64,000 nt of DNA from Phragmites australis (Eukaryota > Streptophyta > Magnoliopsida > Poales > Poaceae): NCBI RefSeq assembly GCF_958298935.1, contig NC_084930.1:21426001-21490000 (forward strand), given 5' to 3'. The translations under genes were made by a program, and so were the position numbers. Positions within the stretch are counted from its first letter, which is position 1, and each line of letters opens with the position of its first letter. This document shows, piece by piece, positions 22,008-33,169 of this stretch. The notes under the pieces were generated by a model. That model saw only the letters and a program-made list of their open reading frames with translations. It searched no databases and was not told the DNA's origin.

Positions 22008-22876
22008 TGTTGATAGTAAAAACGGGTATGGCTAAGATTTTTTGTGAACGCCGGATATTCTGGTGCTTAGGCCATGTCGTCACCAGAATATCCGGTGGGT
22101 AGAGTAGGTTGGTGTGGATGATTCTCAGAGAGTTTGGTTCTCCTGGAAATTAGTCTGGTGTTCAGAACTTTGTTCTCGCCAGAACATCCGGTGTTTAGTC
22201 TCGGAGCTGAAAGCGTCAGCAGATCGAAACATTTGATTTCAGGATCGAAATGCCCGATCAAATATTTTTGGTCAAATAGAGAGGCCAATGTTTGTAAAAA
22301 TCGGACATTTCGATTGGATCGGAACATCTGATAGGAGCATCGGAACATCTAATTCTAATGTGTATTGGAACATCCAATCAGGGATATCGGAACATCCGAT
22401 CAGAGTCGGATCTGCATTCTTTGTGAAGAGATAGAGTTGGATTTGAAGACGTGCTTTGGTTATTCCAACTCAAAATGGGGTAAGACCATCTCTCCCTATA
22501 AATATAAAGGGTAATGGCCGATTGAGAGTATCCAACATCTAATTGAACAAATATAATTTACTTTACCTTTCTTTTTCATCCCTTTGCCGTAGTTCTCTTT
22601 TCGAACCTCTCTATTGCTTCTCGTTCTTGATCTTGATGACCAAGGACAAATCACCGATCATCTACGCGCTTACGAAGTCCCTCCCGAGCGTGGGTGATGA
22701 CGAAGGCCCAACAGTGCGGCGCCACATCTAGGGTTTTCTAGGTGTTGTTCGATGGATATTCAGATCGGAACATTCGACGCCGATCGAAACATCCGATCAA
22801 GGGATCAGGACATCCAATCTAGTATTTTGCACATGAAGTGCTTAGTATTTGGCGCAGCATCTTTTCACATCAACAC
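22008..22876 (+). repeat. 3' LTR of the gag-only element
   Basis: 869 bp, starting TGTTGATAG and ending CATCAACACA. It contains a clear array of dyads such as ATCGGAACATCCGAT (22386-22400) and ATTGGAACATCCAAT (22364-22378), several within about 200 bp, and a TATA box. Confidence 0.83.
22497..22506 (+). promoter_or_regulatory. TATA box in the gag-only element's LTR
   Basis: CCCTATAAATATAAAGG, conserved in the other LTR near 18205 (CTACAAATATAAAGG, slightly mutated). It lies downstream of the dyad array, as expected for a U3 promoter. Confidence 0.6.
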
Positions 22877-23915
22877 ATATTTTCTCAATGTAGTCCAAGC
22901 CGTACGCAATCACACAATGCCCACAACACATCATCCCGCTTTGCTCTCTTGGCCATTGACTTCATTGGCAGGCTAATCAATCGCAAGGTAACTCCTAACA
23001 TGACTAGCTAGTGACCCCATCGTTCTCGCCAGTATTGTGAAATCACGCGAGAGACTCCTATGACATTTTTCTCCATAGTTCCTATACAATCCACGACACT
23101 TGGTTGAGTTGGGAGGGGGAGGGTTGGTTCTTGGGGTCCAATGTGCTCCCCAGTTTTAAAATTATGCCCATAGGAAAGTCGACCCGACAGTGGTGGCGAG
23201 AGCAGGGGTGGAGCTATAGGGACACCATTGGCCATGGGAGTCTAGGAAGGATCAAGGCGGGCAATGTGGATGCCAGGTTATGCGGATCCAATAGTGGTGG
23301 GCACACCGCCAAAGATTGGAGGAAGCTAATAGGGCAGGGGAACAAGCTGACTCTATCAGCGGGGGGATAAGAAGCGTTGCAAGTTGTCCACATGAAGAAT
23401 AGGAATGAGCGATTGTTGGATGAAGAATAAATGCATCACGTGCATCGATTGTAAAATAGCCTGTGATTTGAGGCGATTGAGCACTAGCATCACCCTCTTT
23501 TGTTCCATTGCGAATGAGATCCTAGTAAGTTTTATAAACATATGCTACATTAAAAACATACACAATTACAACACCAAGCAGCTAGCTTGCAGTAGTTGGT
23601 GCCTAGTTCAGGTGTATCCCCCTGCCACCATCCTTCTCTGATGTACCCTCCTGCTGTCCCCTGCTTCTCTTCTTGTTCAGAGCCACCTCCTCACACAGTG
23701 GCGGATCAAAGGCCACCAAGTAGGGACTCTTCTTTTTATTCATCCTCCTCTTTTTCTTCTCTTCTTCCTATTCAGGTGCTTGAGCCCCCTTGCCCCCCAC
23801 AATCAGAGGTACCTCGCTACCTCTCTGTGCTGCCTTCACACATCGTCGGCCTCCCATAACCCCTCCGATAAGGCTCTCCATGCCCAACCTCACCCATCGG
23901 CCTCCATCACCATTA
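22877..23915. other. Intergenic; nothing recognised
   Basis: No supported gene, RNA or element boundary. The short open frames lack known motifs. Confidence 0.4.
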
Positions 23916-24960
23916 CACAATACTACATAAAATGCCATCACTGTCAGTTCAAAAACTACATTAATGTTAGTTTTTGAATCAGTAGTGATTAAGCGACAGT
24001 GATAATCCATAATATCGGTTCTTGAGTTTATTCTACTGATTTGTATACTTACCATTGCCGATTTCAATCACAAACTGACAGTGATACTCAATCCATGACA
24101 AAAAAAAACAGTCATGCAATAATTTAGCTAAACTTTATATTACTAATCACCATAATATTAGGATTTATATCATACTAATCTATAATTAATTGACTACATC
24201 CATTATTGTACATAAAAAGTAAAAGTCATGCATGACCGCACACAAAAAGCCTTAAACTCGTGTGCGCAAAAAACCCTAAATGCGACTATCGACTGTCAGC
24301 CACAACAATGAATAAGTAGCCATTGTCGTCCCCGTCCTCGTCGGTCTCCTCCTCCTCTTCCTCTTCCTCCTCATCCGAGCTCGACCGGGGCTTCTTTGCA
24401 TTCGGCTCATCAAGGATGGAAGTCCCACTCCTCGTCCTCAGAGGGGGGACCTCGCCGAGTTGCTAGAGTTCAAGGTCTCTGCCTCGCTGACGACGACGCT
24501 GGCAGGGCCCCCTCCTCATCCCCGGACGATGGCGCGAGTGTGGAAGGCATGGCCGGAGACAACAGCGGGGGTAGAAGGGTAGAAGGTGAGAGTGATCAAG
24601 TGTGCAATATTTAAAGGCGCTCGAAAGAAGCCAAGTAGACATGCATGTGAAGACGTATGGATTTTTGGATATCATTGCCAGTTATTAAAAGTACGTCTTT
24701 TGATGAACTAATATTACTGCCGGTTTGTGTTACGAACCAGCAATGATACATCAATACCGGAGAACAGACAATAATAATTTAAATAGTATTGTCATATCGT
24801 GTAATCAACCAGCAATGATAATCACTATCATTGTTGATTTTTACTGGCTCGGCTTTTTATGTGCACCTTCAACATACAAACTGGTAGTGATAAATTATAA
24901 CTGCTGGTTATTACTGAACCGACAGTGAAAGAGAGGTAGAGATGACCCTTTTTGTCGGTG
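23916..24960. mobile_element. Non-autonomous CACTA-like element
   Basis: The left end CACAATACTACATAAAATGC and the right end, read inwards as CACCGACAAAAAGGGTCAT, form imperfect terminal repeats. Both resemble the clean CACTACTATAGAA terminus at 63863, including the following ATGCCATC and CTGNCAGTTC strings. Sub-terminal zones at both ends carry many short inverted copies of ACTGNCAGTT / AGCAATGAT, as CACTA elements do. No transposase is present. The middle (minus strand, about 24470-24290) has an open acidic stretch containing KKPRSSSDEEEEEEEEETDED that may be captured or transposon-derived coding sequence. The 3-bp target duplication is not clear. Confidence 0.5.
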
Positions 24961-26887
24961 GCGCCACCACCACCTCCTTGTCTCCCCCACCTGCTCCCAG
25001 ATCGGCCTTCCTACCAGCTTCTATATCCAGAGCGAGTGGAAACCACACCTAGAACCCCGAATAATTTGTATCGGGATCCTCTAACTACATCGATTGGTGA
25101 AGTCAAGTGACATTAAATCGTTGTGGACCATTGATCGTAGATGGATGGATTAGAGTTTATGCTATAGCGTATCATTAACAATAAAAGCACCATAGTAGGC
25201 TGATAGAATTGCTATAACAGCGTTGTTATAGTACTTTGCTAGAGTATTTGAAGCCGTGGTACTGTTTATCATCCCATATTTTACTGTTCTTCTCTGATTT
25301 CACCTTGGTGAAGTTAGGATTTCGATCCGAATAATTCCACCCCCAACCTCACCAGCGTCTGTCTTAATTGCTGGCGCTGTAGAAGATGGTAGTCGCTTGT
25401 TCGAGCGAGCCAGCCTTTTCCTTAAAATTAGTGGTGAAGTTTTCGTTTCGAAGAACTTGTCCATTCCCCCCAAAACTACCAGTCTAACACTCCTGGCTGG
25501 GGCTAGAAACATCTGTGGTCGGCCCCCAACTCGTCTCCCTGTTGTGCTCGTGTTTGTTTATGCGCCTGCGTGCGCTGGTCTGATTTAAGTTTTTGGATAT
25601 GCTCCCGTGAGAGACAAATCCCTCGGCCAAGTGGCTCGTAAACTACATTACAACAATCTTGTTCCTCTCTGTTGGCAATACCGCAGCAGTAGCCGTTAAA
25701 GCTAGGCAAGTGGACCGGATCAAATAGACCAGCATGAGACTCTGCGATTTCAGTTTTCAGTTTGGCTCGGGCATGGAGCTTAACGGGCCAGGCTAGCATG
25801 ACACCGTAAGCCGGCCGTACCTGGGCCATGGTCTCGACAAGGCGTGCTAACATGGCACGGTCACGCCACAACCGCTGGTCTCGAGGAGGGACACCAGCAG
25901 TGGAATCGTGTTCACGCGGTTGATGGTGACGGCAACAGCACCATCCAGCTAGAACAGGCGGATGAGGATTGCCTTGTTCTCGTTGCAGAGCGAGAGGTTG
26001 AGTATGGAGCAACGAGTCCGCTTTGGTAGTCACTGTGAATAGTAGAATGAGCAGTGATCATGAGAGAGTGAACAGTAGATTGCAGTAAAACACTGAAACG
26101 ATACTGTAACATACTTATTGTTTATAAATTACTGTACTGAATATACTGTAGTGAGTGAACTACTTGTAGCAGTCCTATAGCATGAGTAAGTCACAGTTAC
26201 TGTTCACTTTTGACTTACCTCCTCTAAGTTAGAGATCTGGTTCCGATGTCACTGCATGGTCCTTCTCCCCAACGAAATTGTTTTGTCAAAGGAGCAGCTA
26301 GTTACTCCACTAATCTGCAATAGTAATACTCCGGAGCTCAATACGGAGGACGCGCTATGTATTGCTTATGCGTCGCACGGCCCATCAGCCCACCTAGTCA
26401 ATCAAGCCCAACCAACCGAGTACCCCATCTAGCCCACAAACGCTTTTCATCATTGTAGCTGGGCCTTAACTGAGTCTGCAGGCCATGTTCGAATTTTTCC
26501 TCCGCTTTGCCAGGCCGCAAATCTGTAGGGTTTTTGATTTATTTTTTCATATGCATTCTACATTTTGAGAAGTTTGAATCAATATTTTGCGAAACCAAGC
26601 TCAACAATTTTGATACGCTAGATCAATATTTTTCAATTTCATCGTCTATCTTTTAGCTTGTGCGTACATATGCATTCAACATTTTGAAACCTTAATTAAA
26701 CATTTTTGAAAACTTAGTTCAATGATTTTAAAACTCGTTCTACATTTTACGTGAAATTGTTGAAATAGTACATTAAAAATGTTGAAGCAGTACATCCCAA
26801 ATGTTGATTTAAACAAACAAAAAGGAAAATATAGTCATATTGGATCTCATTTTGTTGCATTAAGCAACACGGTGGTTGAAACGGATT
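24961..26887. other. Intergenic; unassigned repeats
   Basis: No gene is supported. A 176-residue minus-strand frame (26033-25503) shows no motif I recognise. A 10-bp perfect inverted repeat (GTGAACAGTA at 26068, TACTGTTCAC at 26198) encloses 120 bp and may be a small MITE. From 26520 to 26830 the DNA is AT-rich with recurring variants of CATTTTGAAA and AATGTTGA. GC content rises again where MATE copy A begins. Confidence 0.35.
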
Positions 26888-27204
26888 CGCCATCTCCTAC
26901 TGGATCAACGTGGCCATATTAGCTGTGTCTGTGAGGGTGTCAACTGCGTGCAAGGAGACGTGGACAGTGTTCTCCTCGGAGGCCTCCCATGATGCACTCA
27001 GCTTCTTCAGGCTCGCAATCCCGTCCGCTCTGATGCTCTGGTACGTGATGTTTCCACTGTGATTATTATTGCAGCTTGGAGATGTGGTAGTTTAAGCTCA
27101 TTGTGCTCTTCTCAGGTTTCCTTCCTAATCCCAAGCTGGAGACATCTGTTCTTTCAACCAGAGATTACTGATTTTCTGATGCTTGTGCCGTGCCCCGTTG
27201 CTGA

Positions 27205-27245
<41 letters not shown>

Positions 27246-27840
27246 CATATCTTTGACAGCCTCAGCACTGCTGCCTTCGTGCGGATGATCACCTATGGCC
27301 TAGGCTCCGCCATAAGGTAAACTTGTGAACCAAAGCTATCTTCCACTCATGCAGTCATACTACTTGTGCATTCATGCTCAATTCCTCATTTGCTGTATGT
27401 ACTTGGCTAATTATGCAGCACTCACGTCTCCAATGAGCTCGGCGCGGGGCGGCCCGATGCAATTGTACACCTAAAACTAGTACACAACTGCAAAATTTAT
27501 TACTTTTGTTATACAACTCTAATGCCTCTTATTGAAAATTTTGCTTTACCTTTCATACCAATGTAGTGACTTCATTATCCCAAATTCATTCTCTGTTATA
27601 ACCCGGGCTCATTAAAATAAGCTTCTAAATTCTATCTTCATTATAAGAGACTTTGTACGATTTACATTTTTTTATAGATAGTCCCACCAGTTATTGAAAT
27701 TTGCACTTGTCTTTTATAAATGTATATATGAGTCACGTGTGTTTGAAACATTGAATCAACAGGCAACGAAGGCGAAGGAAGAGTGTTCTGTTCTTCTCCT
27801 CCCTCGGATTTCGAAACATGAAGATGGAATCAAGTGCTAA
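26888..27840 (+). pseudogene. MATE (DETOXIFICATION) transporter copy A, remnant
   Basis: This is a decayed copy of a multidrug and toxic compound extrusion transporter, a proton- or cation-coupled membrane exporter family. Remaining parts are the end of exon 2 (to 27040, YWINVAILAV and SFFRLAIPSALM, donor GTACGT), exon 3 (27075-27161), exon 4 (27260-27316), the start of exon 5 (27419 to about 27460) and exon 8 (27763-27840). Exon 3 has a TAG at 27088-27090 and lost its donor through a small deletion. After the start of exon 5 the sequence jumps directly to what is intron 7 in copy B, so exons 5 (rest) to 7 are deleted. Exon 1 and most of exon 2 are absent. Splice sites and order follow copy B at 29225-39510. 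Confidence 0.85.
27207..27241. repeat. (AT)n microsatellite in MATE copy A intron 3
   Basis: 35 bp of pure alternating AT between exons 3 and 4. The matching intron of copy B has only CATATACAAG, so the run expanded in copy A or shrank in copy B. Confidence 0.9.
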
Positions 27841-28184
27841 CATGTGAACAAACTCGGAAACTGGACCACTTGCTATGCACCAGTACTAATCAGCGTTAGC
27901 ACTTGGAATTTGAATTTAGATGCATAAATCTAGCTTTTCCTTCATAGATGCAAAATTGCAGGAGGCTAGGACGCATCCTGTGCTCCAAGGCCTGATGCGT
28001 TGCAAAGGTCCGGTTCCTCTGCAGTCAGCCAACCAAAGAAGAAGAGTAATTCGCACCCAATTTTTGTGCGGCCCCCAGCTCCTCCCTATGTACACTATGG
28101 AGTTGTATTGTTGTGTAAGTGGCAAGCTCTCTATTTGAACAAATAAAATGTTTCTTACTTTCCAAGAACGAAATATTGTGTAAG
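27841..28184 (+). other. Former 3' flank of MATE copy A
   Basis: The first about 100 bp (CACCAGTACTAATCAGCGTTAG and on) still align to the 3' flank of copy B near 39500-39550. Beyond that nothing is recognised. Confidence 0.4.
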
Positions 28185-28345
28185 AGGTTTTTTGTTTCGT
28201 CCTTGGAAGCATACCAAGAGGTACTGAAATTGTAACGTGGGAGCTATTAATTTTTTTTTTACCTGAGGTACATGTTTTTGGTACCTCTCAAGTTATAATT
28301 CATTATATCTCTTGGTACCTATCCAAGGAGGACAAAAAGCTTTAA
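28185..28345. mobile_element. MITE-like inverted-repeat element
   Basis: Terminal inverted arms of about 25-40 bp: GTCCTTGGAAGCATACCAAG on the left pairs imperfectly with CTTGGTACCTATCCAAGGAG on the right, and the T-rich/A-rich flanks extend the pairing. Inside is a second pair around GGTACC. It is about 135-160 bp and non-coding. No target duplication is identified, so the family is unassigned. Confidence 0.45.
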
Positions 28346-29224
28346 AATAAAATGGGCAATAATACACATGCTTTCCTATCATGACATTCTCTTACACCCA
28401 GTTTTATCATCTCACGACCACACTTTGTAAGCTCGGCTATTATGACCTTCCTTCAGAAAAAAACAAATTTCTTATAGACAGCCACACCGTCGTGGCCTTC
28501 ATTCTGTCTCAACGTGTGAACAGAGAACCCAACATGGTGAGCAGCATCGCCGTGTCGAACGCCTCGCCATGCTTCTAGTTTTCAGTAAGGTCATACATGC
28601 TGCCAAATAATTTGCCTCTCATCCAGTTTTTCCCTGGCAGTTTTAACTGCCTTAATACTGGGTCATGGTGCTGCAGATAAGCTACGGTCGCACTCAATAT
28701 CTTGTGTGCTGTGTGTCCATCCTAACTTTCGTGCCTGACCCTGTTGTACCCTAATACCATATAGAAACGGCATAATGGTCAACAAACCAATATGGACTAT
28801 CACACTGAAGAAATTACCTTCGAAATGCTTTTTAGTGTCATCCTCAGTTGCCACTGATGCTGTTGATTATAATCTCTCACCAAGATTGATATTTAATAGC
28901 CCTTGTTTCCATGATCAATCTTCTACTTCAGCTAAGTGCATCAAAGTATGCAGAGGCTGTGATGTTTTCATTTTCTCGATGAAATAAACTCCATTTATCT
29001 AAAATATCTTCTACTTTTTTTCCAAATAAAGAACATGAAAAATATTACATGCAGTTCGAAATACGCGAAAGTTACATTTCTCTGCAACGCACTCAACTAA
29101 GGAGTTTTAGAACATTTGTACCACCAATCAGTGCATGAATGTTCCTTGGTGATGCTGTGATAAACAAGTATCGAGCTTACAGGACCACCAAACAACGTAG
29201 CAACAAAGCAACAACTATAGTTGA
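28346..29224. other. Upstream region of MATE copy B; nothing recognised
   Basis: No gene, RNA or repeat is supported. It presumably includes the old promoter of copy B, but I see no convincing TATA box close to 29225. Confidence 0.35.
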
Positions 29225-30065
29225 GTGCCCATTTCTCAACAGAATCGCTCACTCCCAGACAATAATAGAGGGAAACAGAGGAAGAAGACGAGGAAACCCA
29301 GGCGCCTAACCATCGTGGAGGCAAGCGCTGAGGAGGCTCTACTCATCGCTGGAGGCCAACCGAAGGAGAACCTGGTGGTGCGCGAGGAGGTGAAGAAGCA
29401 GCTATGGCTGGCGGGGCCGCTGATGTTCGGCGCGCTGCTGCAGAACGTCATCCAGATGATCGACGTCATGTACGTCGGCCACCCCGGCGAACTGTCCCTT
29501 GCCGTCGCCTCCATGGCCAACTCCTTCGCCACCGTCACCGGCTTAAGCGTGCTGGTAAGTACTTGATGTTCACGCTCACATAAACAGTTTGCAGTTGCAC
29601 AAGAGTTGTGACGCACAAAGTGTGTGCGCGTCTTAATTATCGGTACTAGCTTATTATCCCTTATTTTTATTGGGTGGCTTGCCCCTAGTCAATGGAATCT
29701 TTGTTTGTGTTTCGCGATGCTGAGGTTTTGCCTGAATTACCTGGCCAATCTACACATCTTGCACTAGATCGAAGTAATTTGTTTGTGATTCTGACATCGT
29801 GTGAGTGGATATATTATTGGTTTAGAGGAAATCATCTTCCTATAGGAAGTGTCAGTGTCTAGAGTCTAGACTACAGTGGGCCTCCAAGTTGCTGTCCGAC
29901 ATTTCACCCCTCTTCTGCGCGCCGTTCTCCGCTCTGATGGGCACGAAGATCAAATATTATCCGATATTATCTCTTTCAGTTGCCATCTGAATGATTTCGC
30001 TCTTTTGGCTCTTAGATGCCGTCTGTTAGCGAGGGACCTGTTCTTTGTGAAGTATCTATTATCAC

Positions 30066-30115
30066 TCTAGTATATATAAACAAAAATAAAAAAAATCCGT
30101 CAAACATATACTAGA
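30066..30115. repeat. 50-bp perfect-arm inverted repeat at the LINE edge
   Basis: TCTAGTATAT (30066) and ATATACTAGA (30106) are exact reverse complements around an A-rich 30-bp loop. It lies in MATE intron 1 at the 3' boundary of the L1 LINE. Confidence 0.7.
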
Positions 30116-30398
30116 ATTTTCTTCAGGCCCTTGTGGGGGCTTTTGTCCTCCTTGCTGATCTGTTTCAACACTTGAGAGCGACGTTCGCCCGTCTGCCGCA
30201 GTCTTGGCACGTCGGTCAAACCTGGGCCTTGGAACGTCCATGCATAATGCATTATCATCGAATATATATTATATGAGCAATTGAGCATACAGATCGGTCG
30301 GCGAGATCGAATCTGCTCAAGTGCTGACTGAGGTGCAAGCAGGAAGATAGCAATGTTCACTATGTTGAACACTCTATGTTTCTCTCCTTCCAGAGAAA

Positions 30399-30800
30399 TC
30401 AACTTCCCAGAATAAATAAGGAGTCGAATTCACCCCTAATGTCCTTCGGAAGCTGCTTGCGTGTGGGAAGCCACCAATCAACCAGTTCCATATCTGCACG
30501 TGGAATAAAACTATGGAACCCAGCCGGCCTCAGAAGATGGAACCACACCTCACGGCTATAGACGCAATAGAGGAGCAGGTGTTGGATGGTTTCACTGGCA
30601 TGACAACACAGCAAGCAAGGGCCACCATTTTTGAGGTTGTGTCTTTTTAGTCGGTCATCCGTCCAGTAGCGACCATAGAGAGCTAACCAAAAGAAGAACT
30701 TGCATTTTGCCAGCGCCTTCAACTTCCATAACTGTTTTGCTCCAGGTAGCTCCGTCTGTCCAAGGAAGAAGGCCATGTATGCCGATGAGGACAAGTATTG
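30399..30800 (-). pseudogene. LINE ORF2 C-terminal zinc-binding (zf-RVT) domain
   Basis: Open for 131 residues (30794-30399). It contains LWKLKALAKCKFFFWLALYG, then CLLCCHASETIQHLLLYC with the cysteine/histidine spacing of the zf-RVT domain at the end of plant L1 ORF2. Stops separate it from the RT part upstream (31543-31286). Confidence 0.85.
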
Positions 30801-31279
30801 CTGGTTGGAGCTCCATCGCCTCTAGAGCATATGAAAGAACAACCTGCTCGATTGTATTCCAAACATGCAAAAACTCGGCAAAAAACTCGAAATTGTGAGG
30901 GAGCCCATTATGTCACGAACCTAGCGTCGGTTGCACAAGGACTCTGCTACTGAACACGAGCTTGAGGCACGCTTGCCCACCGCTTGTAACAAATGCGGCG
31001 CCATACGCTTGATTGAGTCACCAGCCAGCCATTTGTGAGTCCAAAATAAGGTCTTGGAGCTATTCGCGATCTTGACCATGAAGGAGGCATCGAACATTAA
31101 GCGGATGATGCGCTTGACACTTGTTGGCAGGGAGACCCAAGTACACGATTTGTCAACTCGATGTAGCCACTCCCAGCGGAGTCGGAGCGCGAACCCGAGG
31201 TAAGAGAGATTGAGCACCCCTAATTAGCCAAGCGAGAGGGGACAACAGACGCGTGGCTAGGACACCAGGCAGTGACCAC

Positions 31280-32420
31280 CAGTCACTACGTCAGTGCCAC
31301 TCCAGAGGAAAGCATGACAAAGCTTGTTTGATCGCCTGCAGTGGGCCAAGGCGGCAAGCAAGAAGTAATGGACATGAAGATTGGGATGGCCGTGAGAGTA
31401 GCTTTGGTGAGGAGGATGCGATCGGTAGTGGTGAGTAGGCTCGTTTTCCATGTCAGTAGCCTATCAGCCACGACATCGACGAGCGATTGAACCTCACATT
31501 TGCGTAGCTTCCTCAACGACAAGGGGACTCTGAGGTACTTCATCGGGAAATCGGTAACCCGATAAGGGGAACAAATGTGTAACGGTCATCAATTCATCAT
31601 TTCTCCAATGAATTGGCGACACCTGACATTTGCTCATATTAGTGTAGAGTCCCAAAGTAGCAGCAAATGTATCAAGGATGGTTCTTATCAGCACCAAATC
31701 TAGCTCACATAGCGAGATGAAGATCACCAAGTCATCTGCATAGAGCAAGGCTCTGTTCCTGATCTCCAGTGCACCGAGATCACTAAATAGCAGCAGTCTA
31801 TCGACCTTCGAGGTCAAAGCATTAAGTGCTTCCATGACGAGAACGAACAAAAAGGGCGAGAGTGGATCACCCTGGCGGAGTCCACAAGCATGGCAAATCT
31901 GACGCCTAGCGTGACCATTGAGAAAAAACCTTAGTGCTTGCGGTGGATAGCAAGATAGCAGTCCAGTTAATCCACCGACGTGAGAAGCCAAGGTGTCATA
32001 GCATGTTAAAGAGGAAGATCCAAGACACAGTATCAAAAGCTCTCGCAATGTCCACACGCAGCAAAAGTCATGACCGCTTTTTCTGGTCCAATAGCCTGGC
32101 ACCCAGATGCACAACTCTGAAATTGTCGTGAATGTGGCGGCCCTTGATGAATGCGGAATGATTCACCTGCACAAGATAACGCAACCTCGACGTGAGACGC
32201 AAGCAAGCATCTTGGTAAACAATTTGCTAAAGCTATGTATTAGGCTGATCAGTCGATATTCCCAGATTCCATGAGGCTCCCTCTTCTTACACATCAAAAT
32301 CATGACGGATTCATTGACATGGTTGAAACTCCCTACCATCAAGCGACCACAGTGCATTGAAGGCCCGAATGATGTCTAGCTTAATCACTTCCCAAGTCAC
32401 CTTGTAGAACATTCAATGAA
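31280..32420 (-). pseudogene. LINE ORF2 reverse transcriptase
   Basis: The core is open from 32114 to 31494 with GLRQGDPLSPFLFVLVMEAL and the catalytic ALLYADDLVIF. A following piece (31543-31286) holds LRVPLSLRKLRKCEVQSLVD and DRILLTKATLTAIP, the usual RT thumb region. An N-terminal part near 32357-32163 (EYRLISLIHSFSKLFTKMLA) is cut off by stops. This is the RVT_1 family used for target-primed reverse transcription. Confidence 0.87.
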
Positions 32421-33169
32421 ATTCGGCTCAATCTGAAGAAATTAGAAAAACTAGAAAACCTATAGGCTGACGCCAAAGGTTCCATCCAGAAAAACCATAT
32501 TTTGACCCCATCGGGTCCCGGAGTCTTCTCCGTCGGAATATCCTGAACGGTATTCCAAATTTCTTCCTCAGAAAAGCAAGTCGAGATAGGCGAGGTCTAG
32601 AGACAGAATGGCCAGAGAATTGAAGTTGAGCACCAGTGATCTCAGCTCATGAGTGCCAAGAACATCGTTGAAGTAGCTGAATACTGCATCCGCCTTTTCT
32701 TCCTCATTCACCACCATCAGCCCCTCAACCTGCAGGGACTCAATGTAGTTCTTTCGTCTGTGGTGATAGTCCTGTAGGTGGAAGAACCTTGCATTGGCAT
32801 CGCCCTCCGCCAGAAACTGGATACGAGATCATTAGCATGCTATGGTACGCCAAGGAAGCTAGACCTAGGCATTTACATTTAAGGTCCTTTCTTAGCTCCT
32901 ACTCCTCAATCGAGAGTAGGCGTCTGTCCATAGCAAGGTCCAAGCGGTAGACAACTTCTTTGGACACAGCCAACTGCAAACGTATACTGCCGATGAATTT
33001 CTGACTCCACTATTTGAGGGCCTTAGCAGTGTTGCACAACTTGTAGTCCAAAGTGCAAAACGCATGGGCATTATCAAGCGGGCAATGCCACGCATCACAA
33101 ATTGTATCCAGGTACCCAGGGTACCGCGGCCAGATGGACTCGAATCGGAAACATTCTTGAAAGCAGAAT

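Larger units (their letters stand above)
17772..22876 (+). mobile_element. Gag-only LTR retrotransposon (Tat/Ogre-like, TR-GAG type)
   Basis: Two homologous LTRs (17772-18558, 5'-truncated; 22008-22876) flank about 3.4 kb that holds only a decayed gag. A primer site resembling the tRNA-Arg complement follows the 5' LTR, and a purine tract (AGAGGGGCATA) precedes the 3' LTR. No protease, RT, RNase H or integrase is readable in any frame between 18560 and 22000. That matches the non-autonomous class called TR-GAG, or a pol-deleted Gypsy. The gag sequence and tRNA-Arg primer point to the Tat/Ogre side of Gypsy, from family knowledge. Confidence 0.78.

Noticed and set aside
25503..26033. 176-residue minus-strand frame
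   Set aside because: No recognisable motif, overlapping plus-strand frames and no splice or promoter context. I could not support it as a gene.
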